DNA from: Streptomyces sp. SM10 | GTDB lineage: Bacteria > Actinomycetota > Actinomycetes > Streptomycetales > Streptomycetaceae | Length of the DNA: 47,204 nucleotides | Direction: 5' to 3' | Assembly (NCBI RefSeq): GCF_002910915.1 | Contig: NZ_NEUF01000188.1 | Coordinates: forward strand, 27,078-74,281 | In this document: piece by piece, positions 1 to 11,547 of the stretch | Numbering within the stretch: position 1 is the stretch's first letter | Layout of the letters: every line of letters starts with the position of its first letter | Program-made: the position numbers and the translations under genes | The notes under the pieces: generated by a model | What the model saw: only the letters and a program-made list of their open reading frames with translations | Database searches by the model: none | Told to the model about the DNA's origin: nothing

Positions 1-664
1 CCCCGCCGTACGGGCCGCCGAGCCCCTGGCCCGCCTCGTCGAGGGCCACCCGGTGACCCTGTGGCACCGGCTGCCCGAGGCCGTGCGCCCGACCGAGCCG
101 CGCGACCTGGCGCCACTGCTCACCCAGGTGCACGCGCTGCCCGCGCCCGAGGACTTCACGCTGCCGCGCCGCGAGCTGCTCGGCGGCGTCGAGCGCTGGC
201 TGCGGCTCGCCGGCGACGCCATCGACCCGGCCGACGCCGACTACCTGCGCGGCCGCCGCGACGGCTTCGCGAAGGCGGCGGCGGCCCTCGCCCCGCATCT
301 GACCCCGGGCCCCGTCCACGGCGACGCCCTGCCCCGCAACGTCCACGTCGGCCCGGACGGACCGGTGCTGGTCGACCTGGAGACCTTCTCCGCGGATCTG
401 CGCGAGCACGACCTGGTGGTCCTCGCCCTGTCGCGCGACCGGTACGGCCTGCCCGCCGAGGCCTACGAGGCCTTCACTGAAGCGTACGGATGGGACGTAC
501 GCACCTGGGAGGGGTGCGCGGTGCTGCGGGGCGCCCGCGAGACGGCGAGCTGCGCCTGGGTCTCCCAGCACGCGCCGGCGAACCCGAAGGCTCTCGCGGA
601 ATTCCGGCGCAGGGTCGCCTCACTGCGCGAGGACGACCCCGAGGTGCGCTGGTACCCCTTCTGA
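1..664 (+). CDS. Aminoglycoside phosphotransferase-family protein (5' truncated by window)
   Basis: The reading frame is open from base 2, so the gene begins before the window. A GTG at 53 lies inside the domain and is unlikely to be the true start. The visible part is the C-terminal lobe of an APH/choline-kinase-type phosphotransferase. The catalytic-loop motif HGDALPRNV (family pattern HGDxxxxN) is followed by VLVDLETFS, whose Asp would bind metal. Such enzymes move a phosphate from ATP to a small molecule, and resistance enzymes are only one branch. The substrate cannot be told from sequence. An inverted repeat at 704-740 follows the stop. The family is confident; the substrate is unknown. 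Confidence 0.85.
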   Translation, partial: PAVRAAEPLARLVEGHPVTLWHRLPEAVRPTEPRDLAPLLTQVHALPAPEDFTLPRRELLGGVERWLRLAGDAIDPADADYLRGRRDGFAKAAAALAPHLTPGPVHGDALPRNVHVGPDGPVLVDLETFSADLREHDLVVLALSRDRYGLPAEAYEAFTEAYGWDVRTWEGCAVLRGARETASCAWVSQHAPANPKALAEFRRRVASLREDDPEVRWYPF

Positions 665-703
665 ACTCCCCCGTCCCCAGGAGGAGCTGACGCCCGCCGA
701 CCC

Positions 704-740
704 CGGTGGTCCGACCGGTCCTCACGGCGACGGACCACCG
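704..740 (+). terminator. Inverted repeat, probable terminator of the phosphotransferase gene
   Basis: Ten-base perfect arms CGGTGGTCCG (704-713) and CGGACCACCG (731-740) enclose a 17-base loop, 40 bases after the stop codon. There is no T-run, which is usual for Streptomyces terminators. Confidence 0.5.
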
Positions 741-855
741 CGCCCCGCCGTACGGATGGCCTCCCGGGACGCCCGCCCGGCCGGACACCGGCGCCGCCCC
801 CGTGACGGGCCACGGCGGCGCAGGACCCGCAGCGCCCTGCCGGCCCGACCCCTCG

Positions 856-861
856 TAGGTT
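856..861 (+). promoter_or_regulatory. Putative -10 element of a leaderless promoter
   Basis: TAGGTT fits the TAnnnT -10 pattern and ends exactly six bases before the ATG at 868. No Shine-Dalgarno sequence precedes that ATG. This spacing places transcription start at or beside the start codon. Confidence 0.5.
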
Positions 862-867
862 GGCCTC

Positions 868-1380
868 ATGGGATTCTTCGACATGCTGACCGGAACCGAG
901 CACCCCGAGGACGGAGTCGCGCCGCGCTCGGCGGAGGACGTACGGAGCGCCCTTCTCGGCCTCAACAGCCCGGAGGTCCCTTACGTCATCAGCGACGGCT
1001 CGGCGCACGACGCCGATCTGGTCGCGCAGTGGCGCATCGACGAGCCCGCCTGGCACCACTTCTTCGTCTCCTCCCAGCTCACGCATGTCATCCGGATCCG
1101 GATGCGCCTGGCCGGGGAGGGCCACGAGGTACGTGCCGTCGAGGAGCAGTGGGAGGTCACCCGCGTCGGGAATCCGCCGCGGCTGCGGACATCGTCGCAG
1201 TACGCCCGCGGCGCCGGCAGGACCGTCTCACGCCGCTACACGCTCAAGCGCGGGGAGAGCGGGCGCCTCGAAGCGGCGGAGACCTTCAGCTTCGACAGCG
1301 CGCAGCTGACCGGGCCGCTGCGGAACACCGCCCTCGCGTCGGGCTGGACCTGGCGCGGAGTGATCTTCGGGAAGCTGTGA
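868..1380 (+). CDS. Conserved hypothetical protein, 170 aa
   Basis: I do not recognise a characterised family. The protein is acidic at the N-terminus (MGFFDMLTG...) and has no signal peptide, membrane segment or obvious catalytic motif. The middle is rich in Trp, His and aromatic residues (AWHHFFVSSQLTHVIRIRM), and the C-terminal half looks like alternating beta strands. The start at 868 is chosen because a TAGGTT -10 element sits six bases upstream and there is no ribosome site, suggesting a leaderless mRNA. Codon use is normal for the window. It is a free-standing gene, convergent with the exonuclease at 1474. Function unknown. Confidence 0.8.
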   Translation: MGFFDMLTGTEHPEDGVAPRSAEDVRSALLGLNSPEVPYVISDGSAHDADLVAQWRIDEPAWHHFFVSSQLTHVIRIRMRLAGEGHEVRAVEEQWEVTRVGNPPRLRTSSQYARGAGRTVSRRYTLKRGESGRLEAAETFSFDSAQLTGPLRNTALASGWTWRGVIFGKL

Positions 1381-1473
1381 GACCGGCGGGGCCAGGGCCC
1401 GCCACCTCGGCGAGAGGCAGCCCCTACCGCCTGACGGGCACCCGCCCGGGCGGACGGGCAACGGCGCCGGACC

Positions 1474-2208
1474 TCACCCTCTCCCGCCCGCCGGCTCCCG
1501 CCTCCGAGGGATGAGGGGCCAGGCGGACTCGACGACGGCCGCCGGGTCCGCGGTGCGTCGCAGATAGGTCTGCAGGGAGAGCGACTGCTCGGCCGCCGCG
1601 CGCACCTGGAGGCCGTGCAGGTCCTCCAGCGGCATCACGCCGACGGGCTGGTGCTTCTCCCCCATGCGCCGCACCACGCGGGCGGCGGCGACCGCGTCCG
1701 CCCGCGCGTCGTGCGCGTCGTCGAGGGACACCCCGTAGTGGGCGCACAGCGCGTGGAGGGCCCGCTTCCCCTTCCGGTACCTGTCGACGTGCTTGTCGAT
1801 CACGAGCGGATCGATCACGGGCGACGGCGCGCTCCCCAGTCGCTCACTGACCGACGCGACCCCGTACCGCCGGCACTCGCGGTCGAGCAGCGAGAGGTCG
1901 TAACGCGCGTTCATCACGACCAGGGGGGTTCCCGAGCAGAGCCCGTCCGCCACGGCCCCCGCGATCTCCTCGATCGCCGAGGCGGCCGGAGCCCCGTGCT
2001 CGCGGGCGCGTTCCGTCGAGATGCCGTGGATGGCGGAGGCCTGTTCGGGTATGGCCACGCCGGGATCGAGCAGCCAGGTCCGCTCCCGGGAGACGGATCC
2101 GTCCGCTTCCAGCCGGACGACCGCCGCCGTCACGACCCGGTCGGTCTCGACGTCCGTCCCCGTGGTCTCCAGGTCGAACGCCAGCAGCGGCCCGCTCATC
2201 CAGCTCAT
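1474..2208 (-). CDS. DEDDh-family 3'-5' exonuclease (DnaQ-like)
   Basis: A 244-residue single-domain nuclease. The four acidic residues and the histidine of the DEDDh RNase T/DnaQ fold are visible: D12 and E14 in FDLETTG, D104 in NARYD, and H166 with D171 in HDARAD. These would bind two metal ions and remove nucleotides from 3' ends of DNA or RNA. There are no polymerase-binding or BRCT extensions, so it is not an obvious DNA polymerase III epsilon subunit. The ATG at 2208 is preferred over one 17 codons earlier because AGGAGG lies directly upstream. The HEPN gene at 2287-3519 lies 78 bases upstream in the same direction, so co-transcription is plausible. Confidence 0.88.
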   Translation of the reverse strand: MSWMSGPLLAFDLETTGTDVETDRVVTAAVVRLEADGSVSRERTWLLDPGVAIPEQASAIHGISTERAREHGAPAASAIEEIAGAVADGLCSGTPLVVMNARYDLSLLDRECRRYGVASVSERLGSAPSPVIDPLVIDKHVDRYRKGKRALHALCAHYGVSLDDAHDARADAVAAARVVRRMGEKHQPVGVMPLEDLHGLQVRAAAEQSLSLQTYLRRTADPAAVVESAWPLIPRRREPAGGRG

Positions 2209-2286
2209 CCCGTACCTCCTCCTGTGGTGCTTTCCCCCGTGTGACGACCACCTTCGCACGCACCACTGACATTGCGGGAAGAGGCG

Positions 2287-3519
2287 TCAGGAGACGGGCC
2301 TGGAGTCGGTCCAGACCGACTCGAACTCCTCGCGGTACGTCTCGAAGAGGCCGTGCTCGCTGTCCTGCCCCGCCCTGACCACGGCACGCCCCCCTCCGCG
2401 CAGCACCAGCACGGGTGCCTCCATGCCGCGTGCGCGCCGGAGATACGGCTGGACGACCCCGACCGCGTCGGGTCCGTCGCCGTCCACCAGGTAGGCCGTG
2501 AAGCGAGGCGTCTCGTCGAAGACGTGGATCTGGAAGGCGCCCGGGTCGCGGAGCTTGGAGCGGACCCGGCGCATGTGGAGGATGTTCATCTCCACGGAGC
2601 GGCTCAGTTCGCCCTTCTTGAGACCCAGTTCGCGCTCGCGGCGCTTGACGGCGCTGCTCGCCGGGTTGATGAAGAGCAGCCTGACCCGGCACCCCGACTC
2701 GGCGAGGCGCACCAGCCGGCGCCCGGAGAAGTTCTGCGTCAGGAGATTGAGCCCGATGCCGATGGCGTCCAGCCGGCGGGCCCCGCCGAACAGGTCCTCG
2801 GCGGGCAGCTGGCGCTGCAGCCGCACCCGGTCCGGATGGACGGAGACCACGTCGGCGTAGCGGTCGCCGACCAGCTCCTCCACGGCGTCCACGGGCAGCC
2901 GGTCGGCGGACGGTACCGCGGCCCCGCTGCCGAGAATCTCCAGGAGGCGCGCGGAGGCCCGTTCGGCCTGCGCCAGGACCGCCTCGTTCAGCGCGCGGTT
3001 GCGGGAGACGACGTTGCGCGCCACCTCCAGCTCGTCCAGCGCGAGCTCCACCTCGCGGCGGTCGTCGAAGTACGGCTCGAAGCAGGGCCAGTGCTGGACC
3101 ATCAGCTCACGCAACTGCGGCAGCGTCAGGAAGCTCAGGACGTTGTCGTCGGCCGGGTCGAGCAGATAGCCCTTGCGGCGCGAGACCTCCCGGACCGCGA
3201 CGGCGCGCTGCACCCACTCCTGGCCCGCGGGCCCCGCGGCGGCCACCACCCAGTCCTCGCCGTGCACCGGCTCGTAGATCGGCCGGATCACCGCGGAGAC
3301 CACGGCACGCAGCCGCTGCTCCACCAGATTCAGCCAGATGTACGCACGACCCGCCCGCTGGGCCCGCGTACGCACCTCGTTCCAGGCGTCCGCTCCCCAG
3401 TCGAGATCGGCACCGATCTCCATGGGCTGCGCGAGGGAGACAGCGCCTGGCGTGGCATCGGTCGATTCCCCCTCGTGACCTGCGTCACCTGGAGGCAGCT
3501 CGAACCCTCCCGAGCTCAC
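2287..3519 (-). CDS. SAV2148-type HEPN domain protein with C-terminal PLD-like domain
   Basis: A 410-residue protein whose sequence matches, from memory, the Streptomyces SAV2148 family of HEPN-domain proteins. HEPN domains are often RNases that use an Rx4-6H motif. Here residues 168-173 read RNVVSR, where the family histidine appears replaced by Arg; another candidate is RPIYEPVH at 79-86. Residues from about 260 to the end (VRLLFINPASSAVKRRE ... YLVDG ... FESVW) resemble a degenerate phospholipase D-like sensor domain without HKD motifs. The GTG at 3519 has a GGAAGG-type site upstream; a TTG at 3555 is in frame but weak. It probably forms an operon with the downstream exonuclease. The role is unknown; RNA processing or a stress response is an inference. 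Confidence 0.75.
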   Translation of the reverse strand: MSSGGFELPPGDAGHEGESTDATPGAVSLAQPMEIGADLDWGADAWNEVRTRAQRAGRAYIWLNLVEQRLRAVVSAVIRPIYEPVHGEDWVVAAAGPAGQEWVQRAVAVREVSRRKGYLLDPADDNVLSFLTLPQLRELMVQHWPCFEPYFDDRREVELALDELEVARNVVSRNRALNEAVLAQAERASARLLEILGSGAAVPSADRLPVDAVEELVGDRYADVVSVHPDRVRLQRQLPAEDLFGGARRLDAIGIGLNLLTQNFSGRRLVRLAESGCRVRLLFINPASSAVKRRERELGLKKGELSRSVEMNILHMRRVRSKLRDPGAFQIHVFDETPRFTAYLVDGDGPDAVGVVQPYLRRARGMEAPVLVLRGGGRAVVRAGQDSEHGLFETYREEFESVWTDSRPVS

Positions 3520-3899
3520 CCGTGTACCACCTTCCACTCCCCCACCAACGATCAAGGAAGGGTACTCCGGCAGCGGGAGCCGGTGCAGCCGGATGCACAG
3601 GCTCCTTACTCAACTCCCCTATCTCACAGGCCCGTTCCTTGCGGTGAGATCGGGTGGAGTGAGATGGTTCATAGCGATTGCGCACCTCCTCGCATGCCGC
3701 ATACCGGACGGAGGAGCTGTCGGGCGGCCCGTGACCCCTGTCCGGGCGACACCGAGGTGTCCCAGGTTGACCGGCCCGACGGGATCGTGCCGACGGGACC
3801 CGGCCGCACCGGCCGACGTACTAGGTACGGGACCGTCTTTCGGGGAGTATCGGGTCGAAAACACCCAGCACCCGGATCAGAAGTGGAAGAGTCCTATCT
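3520..3899. promoter_or_regulatory. Divergent intergenic region upstream of HEPN gene and glgX
   Basis: 380 bases with no convincing gene. It must hold the promoters of the minus-strand HEPN gene and plus-strand glgX. A perfect inverted repeat, CGTAC-TAG-GTACG, lies at 3817-3829, about 70 bases before glgX, and could be a regulator site. I could not identify clear -35/-10 pairs. Confidence 0.4.
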
Positions 3900-6056
3900 A
3901 TGCAGGTCTGGCCGGGACACGCGTATCCGCTCGGCGCCACCTACGACGGCGCCGGAACCAACTTCGCGGTCTTCTCGGAGGCCGCCGACCGAATCGAGTT
4001 GTGCCTGCTGCACGACGACGGTTCAGAAACGGCGGTGGAACTCCGCGAGACCGACGCCTTCGTCCGTCACGCCTATCTGCCCGGGGTGATGCCGGGGCAG
4101 CGCTACGGCTTCCGGGTGCACGGGCCCTACGAACCGCAGCACGGACGGCGCTGCAACTCGGCGAAGCTGCTCCTCGACCCGTACGCACGTGCGATCTGGG
4201 GGCAGATCCAGTGGGGCGAGGCCGTGTACGGCTACCCGTTCGGCAAGCCGGACGAGCGCAACGACCTCGACTCGGCGCCGCACATGATGAGCTCCGTCGT
4301 GGTCAATCCGTACTTCGACTGGGGCGACGACCGCCGCCCGCGCACCGACTACCACCGCACGGTGATCTACGAGGCCCACGTGAAGGGCCTGACGATGCTC
4401 CACCCGGGCCTGCCCGAGGAGCTGCGCGGCACCTACGCGGGGCTCGCGCACCCGGAGGTCATCGCCCACCTGACGGAGCTGGGCGTCACCGCGATCGAAC
4501 TCATGCCGGTGCACCAGTTCGTCCAGGACCACCGTCTCGCCGATGCCGGCCTGGCCAACTACTGGGGCTACAACACCATCGGCTTCTTCGCCCCGCACAA
4601 CGCCTACGCCTCCTGGGGCGATCGCGGCGAGCAGGTGCTGGAGTTCAAGCAGGCGGTGAAGGCGCTGCACCAGGCGGGCATCGAGGTCATCCTCGACGTG
4701 GTCTACAACCACACGGCGGAGGGCAACCACCTCGGTCCGACGCTCTCCTTCCGCGGCCTGGACAACGCCTCGTACTACCGCCTGGCGGATGACCAGAAGT
4801 ACTACATGGACACCACGGGCACCGGGAACTCCCTGCTGATGAGGTCCCCTCACGTCCTGCAGCTGATCATGGACTCGCTGCGGTACTGGGTGACCGAGAT
4901 GCACGTGGACGGATTCCGCTTCGATCTGGCGGCGACGCTGGCGCGCCAGTTCCACGAGGTGGACCGGCTGTCCTCCTTCTTCGACCTGGTGCAGCAGGAC
5001 CCGGTGGTCAGCCAGGTGAAGCTGATCGCCGAGCCCTGGGACGTGGGCGAGGGCGGCTACCAGGTGGGCAACTTCCCGCCGCTGTGGACCGAGTGGAACG
5101 GCAAGTACCGGGACACGGTGCGCGACCTGTGGCGGGGTGAGCCCCGCACTCTCGCGGAGTTCGCCGGGCGCCTCACCGGATCCTCGGACCTCTACCAGGA
5201 TGACGGCCGGCGTCCGCTGGCCTCGATCAACTTCACCACCTGCCACGACGGTTTCACGCTGCACGACCTGGTCTCCTACAACGACAAGCGCAACGACGCC
5301 AACGGCGAGAACAACCAGGACGGCGAGAGCCACAACCGCTCGTGGAACTGCGGGGCGGAGGGCGAGACCGAGGACAAGGAGATCCTGGAGCTGCGCAGCC
5401 GTCAGATGCGCAACTTCATCGCCACGCTGATGCTCTCCCAGGGCGTGCCCATGCTGAGCCACGGCGACGAGTTCGCCCGCACCCAGCGGGGCAACAACAA
5501 CGGCTACTGCCAGGACAACGAGCTCTCGTGGGTCCACTGGCCCGATCCGGCCGCCACCGCGCGCACCGAGGAGGGTGACGAGGACGGGAGCGGATCGGAC
5601 ACGAGCCTGCTGGAGTTCACCCGGGCGATGGTGTGGCTGCGCCGCGACCACCCGGTCTTCCGGCGCAGGCGCTTCTTCCACGGCCGGCCGGTGGAGGGCA
5701 CGCACGACGAGCTGTCCGACATCGCGTGGTTCACCCCCAGGGGTGAGGAGATGACCCAGCGGGACTGGCAGGCCGCCCACGCCAAGGCCATGACGGTCTT
5801 CCTGAACGGCCACGCGATCTCCGAGCCGGGCCCGCGCGGTGAGCGGATCGCCGACGACTCGTTCCTGCTCATGTTCAACGCGGGTGCGGAGACGCTCGAA
5901 TTCGCCGTCCCGATGAACCACGGCAAGCAGTGGCAGGTCGTCGTGGACACGGCGATCCCGGACGGGGTGCCGCCCGGCGCTGGGCCCAAGGTCTCCGCGG
6001 GCGAGCGGGTGACGCTGGTGGGGCGGAGCCTGACGGTGCTCAAGCGTCCGGCGTAG
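3900..6056 (+). CDS. glgX: Glycogen debranching enzyme GlgX (isoamylase type)
   Basis: A 718-residue cytoplasmic GH13 enzyme that hydrolyses alpha-1,6 branches of glycogen or limit dextrins. The N-terminal part (WPGHAYPLGATYDGAGTNFAVFSEAADRIELCLL) is the CBM48-like domain. The barrel follows with DVVYNHTAEGN, DGFRFDLA (nucleophile Asp near residue 341), LIAEPWD (acid/base Glu near 377) and TCHDGFTLHD. Length is typical of GlgX. The ATG at 3900 has GGAAGAG upstream and gives the normal family N-terminus. treY follows after 97 bases on the same strand, so debranched maltodextrins can feed the TreY-TreZ route to trehalose. Confidence 0.95.
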   Translation: MQVWPGHAYPLGATYDGAGTNFAVFSEAADRIELCLLHDDGSETAVELRETDAFVRHAYLPGVMPGQRYGFRVHGPYEPQHGRRCNSAKLLLDPYARAIWGQIQWGEAVYGYPFGKPDERNDLDSAPHMMSSVVVNPYFDWGDDRRPRTDYHRTVIYEAHVKGLTMLHPGLPEELRGTYAGLAHPEVIAHLTELGVTAIELMPVHQFVQDHRLADAGLANYWGYNTIGFFAPHNAYASWGDRGEQVLEFKQAVKALHQAGIEVILDVVYNHTAEGNHLGPTLSFRGLDNASYYRLADDQKYYMDTTGTGNSLLMRSPHVLQLIMDSLRYWVTEMHVDGFRFDLAATLARQFHEVDRLSSFFDLVQQDPVVSQVKLIAEPWDVGEGGYQVGNFPPLWTEWNGKYRDTVRDLWRGEPRTLAEFAGRLTGSSDLYQDDGRRPLASINFTTCHDGFTLHDLVSYNDKRNDANGENNQDGESHNRSWNCGAEGETEDKEILELRSRQMRNFIATLMLSQGVPMLSHGDEFARTQRGNNNGYCQDNELSWVHWPDPAATARTEEGDEDGSGSDTSLLEFTRAMVWLRRDHPVFRRRRFFHGRPVEGTHDELSDIAWFTPRGEEMTQRDWQAAHAKAMTVFLNGHAISEPGPRGERIADDSFLLMFNAGAETLEFAVPMNHGKQWQVVVDTAIPDGVPPGAGPKVSAGERVTLVGRSLTVLKRPA

Positions 6057-6153
6057 GCCGATGGGGTGACGGGCACCGGCCGGGCGGCTTCCGGGCCGCT
6101 GCCGTTGGCGCAGAAGGTGGGAGAGAGGCGCCGGGCTGGGTACGTACGAGTCC

Positions 6154-8553
<2,400 letters not shown>

Positions 8554-8599
8554 GAGGCCGCTCGGGCTCCCTGCCGGGCGCACCCGCCGGGAGGGTGGG

Positions 8600-9259
8600 T
8601 CAGCGGTCCGCCGCGGGTCCGAACCTGTGGGGCGCGAGTGTGGTCAGCAGCGAGCTGACCACGAGGTCGGTCGAGGCGGCCATGTCCACGGCCTCAGGGG
8701 ACAGGAGCCACTGCACCTGCAGGCCGTCCATGACGGCGATGACGGCGTTGGCCGCGGTCCCGGCCTCGTCCGCGCGGTCGTCGGGCAGGTCGCACGCCTC
8801 GCGCAGGGCGTCGGCGACGAAGGCCCGCAGCCCGGTGTACCGCTCGCGGAAGTAGGTCTGGGCGGGGTGGTTCTCGGTCACGGACTCGGCCGACAGCACG
8901 GCGTACAACCGGACGATGCCCTCCCGTTCGGCGTTGCGCAGCACGGTGTCCACCAGGTGGCGGAGGAATTCGAGGCCCTGGGGCCGGTCGGCTCCCGGCT
9001 GTTCGATGTCCGTCTGGTCGCGCAGCTCCAGCACGCTGGTCAGCAGGAGCGCCTTGGAACGGAAGTAGTGCAGGACGCCCGCCTGGGTCAGGCCTGCCTG
9101 CTCGGCGATCTCGGCGAGCGAGGCGTTGTTGTAGCCGCGGGTGCCGAAGGTGTCCGTCGCGATGTGCAGGATGCGCTGCTGCCGCTGCTTGGCCTCCGCA
9201 CTGCGCGGGGTGCGGGGCCGGGCCTTGTGGGCGGGTGTGCCTGCTGAAGGGTTACTCAC
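8600..9259 (-). CDS. TetR/AcrR-family transcriptional regulator
   Basis: A 219-residue TetR regulator. After a basic N-terminal tail, the helix-turn-helix spans about residues 46-66 (ASLAEIAEQAGLTQAGVLHYF), followed by a helical ligand domain. The start is the GTG at 9259. It is transcribed away from the GH30 glycosidase gene, and a perfect 20-bp inverted repeat lies in the shared region at 9332-9351. That repeat is the most likely operator, so the protein probably represses itself and perhaps the GH30 gene. This is inference from position. The inducer is unknown. Confidence 0.9.
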   Translation of the reverse strand: MSNPSAGTPAHKARPRTPRSAEAKQRQQRILHIATDTFGTRGYNNASLAEIAEQAGLTQAGVLHYFRSKALLLTSVLELRDQTDIEQPGADRPQGLEFLRHLVDTVLRNAEREGIVRLYAVLSAESVTENHPAQTYFRERYTGLRAFVADALREACDLPDDRADEAGTAANAVIAVMDGLQVQWLLSPEAVDMAASTDLVVSSLLTTLAPHRFGPAADR

Positions 9260-9560
9260 CCGCGCAGCCTAATCCCGCCCTTCCTGCCGGTCGCCGGCCT
9301 CGTCACACCCTCGCGAATAGGTGACCCACATCACTGACTAACCACTCAGTGAGTGTGTTTTCATATCGTCGTCGCCCGGACTGCCCCTCGTCCAGCGGCA
9401 GTTGACCGGTATCGCGACCGCCGGCCCGATGTGAGATCCAAGGGCCACCGGCCCGGTGTGCACCACCCCTTCAGGTAAGTCGTCGGCCCCCTGCGCTGCC
9501 GAGCAGCCCGGGCGGAGCCGGCGAACCACCCGCACAGGTACGAACCGAAGGAGCCGCACG
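9260..9560. promoter_or_regulatory. Divergent promoter region between TetR and GH30 genes
   Basis: 301 bases without a convincing gene. It contains the 9332-9351 inverted repeat and a slightly AT-richer stretch near 9355-9368, which may hold a promoter element. The GH30 ribosome site GAAGGAG is at 9546-9552, eight bases before the ATG. Confidence 0.5.
9332..9351. promoter_or_regulatory. 20-bp inverted repeat, probable TetR operator
   Basis: Perfect six-base arms CACTGA and TCAGTG are separated by eight bases (CTAACCAC). The size and symmetry suit a TetR dimer. It lies 73 bases upstream of the TetR start codon and 209 bases upstream of the GH30 start. Confidence 0.6.
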
Positions 9561-11456
9561 ATGTCACCACTCAGTCCCGCCCGCCACCGGACGGCCGGAG
9601 CCGCGGGCGCCGCCCTGGCCCTGGCCGTGGCCGGCTTCGGCCTGTCCGGCGCGGGTACCGCCCAGGCCGCCGACCCCACGGCCCGGGTATGGGTCACCAC
9701 GCAGGACGGCAGCAGGAAGCTGGCCCCGGACGGCAGCGTCCCCTTCACCGCGACGCCCCAGGCCGTCGACATACGGATCGACAGCGGCAGCAGGGGCCAG
9801 AAGTTCACCGGTGCCGGCGCCTCGGTGACCGGAGCCTCCGCTCACCTGATCCAGAGCCTTCCGCAGGACAGACGCGACGAGCTGATGAGATCGCTGTTCT
9901 CCACCGGCGACGGCATCGGCCTCAACTACCTGCGCCAGCCACTGGGCGACTCCGACTTCAACGCCGCCGGCGGATTCCACAGCTACGAGGACACCCGCGG
10001 CGCCTTCTCCATCGACCGTGACAGGAGCGAGATCCTCCCGGTCCTGAAGCAGGCCACCGCCGTCAACTCGTCCATCCGCTTCATGGGCTCCCCCTGGTCC
10101 CCGCCCGCCTGGATGAAGACCAACAACTCCCTCATCGGCGGCAGTCTGAGGACCGAGAGCTACCAGGACTACGCCGACTACCTGGTCAGGGCCATCCGGG
10201 CGTACGGCCAGGAGGGCATCGGGCTGACCGACCTCACCGTGCAGAACGAACCGGAGTTCGCGGCCTCCTACCCCTCCATGACCATGACGTCGGGTCAGCA
10301 GGCGGATTTCTTCGAGGTCCTCGACCGCACCTTCACCGCTGCCGGGCTCGCCACCAATCTGCTGGCCTACGACCACAACTGGGACCATCCGAACTACCCG
10401 GTCGAGGTCTTCGCCGGAACCCAGGGCATCAGCCGGGTGATCGGCGGGGCCTTCCACTGCTACGGCGGAGCGCCCTCGGCCCAGCAGCAGGTCGTCGACG
10501 CGGGCAAGCGCGTCTTCTTCACCGAGTGCTCGGGCACCGACAGCGCCGACCCGGCCACCACCTTCGCCGACACCCTGCGGTGGCACGCGGAGAACCTCGT
10601 CGTGCAGAACATGCGCCACGGCGGCGAGACCGTCGTCAACTGGAACCTCGCTCTCGACCGCAATGGCGGTCCCCACCAGGGTGGCTGCGGCACCCGGTGC
10701 AACGGCATCGTCGACATCACGGACGGCAACGTGACCCGCAACGCCGAGTACTACGTCCTCGGTCATGTCACCAAGTTCGTCAAGGCCGGCGCCACCCGCA
10801 TCGGCTCCACCAGCCAGGGCAGCGGCGGGGTGCAGAACGTCGCCTTCCAGAACCCCGACGGCAGCCGCGCCGCCTACGTGGTGAACACCGGTACGGGCGC
10901 CCAGCGGCTCTCACTGACGGACAACGGCAAGTCCCTCGCCTACACCCTGCCCGCCGGCGCGGTCGCCACCTTCGTCTGGGACGGCACGGGCTCCACCACC
11001 GAACCGCCCGCCGGCTCGATCGACCCGAACACCTGGTACCAGGTCAGGAACGGCAACAGCGGTTCCTGCCTGGACGCCGCCGACTGGGGCACCGCCGACG
11101 GGACCACGCTCCAGCAGTGGGCCTGCGGCACCGGCGCCAACCAGCGCTGGCAGTTCCGCCCCACCTCCGACGGCGCCTACCAGGTCGTCAACCGGCACAA
11201 CTCCAAGGTGTGGGACGTCGACGGTGGCGCCGGCGCCACCGGTGACGGCACCAAGGTCCACCTGTGGTCCTACGTGGGCGGCAGCAACCAGCAGTGGAAG
11301 CCCGAGCCCGTCGGCACCGGCGGGCAGTACCGCTTCACCGCCCGCCACAGCGGTAAGTGCCTCACGGTGAACGGATCCTCCCGGGCCGACGGCGCCAGGC
11401 TCTCGCAGCAGCCGTGCGACGGCTCCGCCGCCCAGGCGTTCACCCTGACCGGATGA
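9561..11456 (+). CDS. Secreted glycoside hydrolase family 30 protein with CBM13 (ricin-type) domain
   Basis: A 631-residue exported glycosidase. The N-terminus is a Sec-type signal (RHRTAGAAGAALALAVAGFG) ending at an AQA-A-like cleavage site near residue 36. The GH30 barrel carries the acid/base Glu in VQNEPEF (near 229) and the nucleophile Glu in FFTECSG (near 323), followed by a beta-sandwich. Residues from about 490 to 631 form a ricin-B/CBM13 trefoil with QxW-type repeats (ANQRW, SNQQW) and a degenerate third copy. GH30 members cut beta-linked glucans, galactans, xylans or glucosylceramide, and I cannot choose among them. The ATG at 9561 is set by GAAGGAG; an in-frame ATG at 9456 has no support. 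It may be controlled by the divergent TetR gene. Confidence 0.9.
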   Translation: MSPLSPARHRTAGAAGAALALAVAGFGLSGAGTAQAADPTARVWVTTQDGSRKLAPDGSVPFTATPQAVDIRIDSGSRGQKFTGAGASVTGASAHLIQSLPQDRRDELMRSLFSTGDGIGLNYLRQPLGDSDFNAAGGFHSYEDTRGAFSIDRDRSEILPVLKQATAVNSSIRFMGSPWSPPAWMKTNNSLIGGSLRTESYQDYADYLVRAIRAYGQEGIGLTDLTVQNEPEFAASYPSMTMTSGQQADFFEVLDRTFTAAGLATNLLAYDHNWDHPNYPVEVFAGTQGISRVIGGAFHCYGGAPSAQQQVVDAGKRVFFTECSGTDSADPATTFADTLRWHAENLVVQNMRHGGETVVNWNLALDRNGGPHQGGCGTRCNGIVDITDGNVTRNAEYYVLGHVTKFVKAGATRIGSTSQGSGGVQNVAFQNPDGSRAAYVVNTGTGAQRLSLTDNGKSLAYTLPAGAVATFVWDGTGSTTEPPAGSIDPNTWYQVRNGNSGSCLDAADWGTADGTTLQQWACGTGANQRWQFRPTSDGAYQVVNRHNSKVWDVDGGAGATGDGTKVHLWSYVGGSNQQWKPEPVGTGGQYRFTARHSGKCLTVNGSSRADGARLSQQPCDGSAAQAFTLTG

Positions 11457-11547
11457 CACACCCGTGACCGGAGACGCCCTCTCCGGGATCGCGCTTCCGG
11501 GGCCGGCGGCGCGGGGACCGGTGTGAGCGAACCCCGTCCTGGGGACA

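Noticed and set aside
3475..3488. Inverted repeat GTGAC-CTGC-GTCAC
   Set aside because: It is inside the HEPN coding region as I have placed its start; it would matter only if the true start were the ATG near 3423.
2272..4089. Long plus-strand frame of 605 codons
   Set aside because: It lies opposite the HEPN gene and crosses into glgX; its sequence is a typical high-GC antisense shadow with no family motifs.
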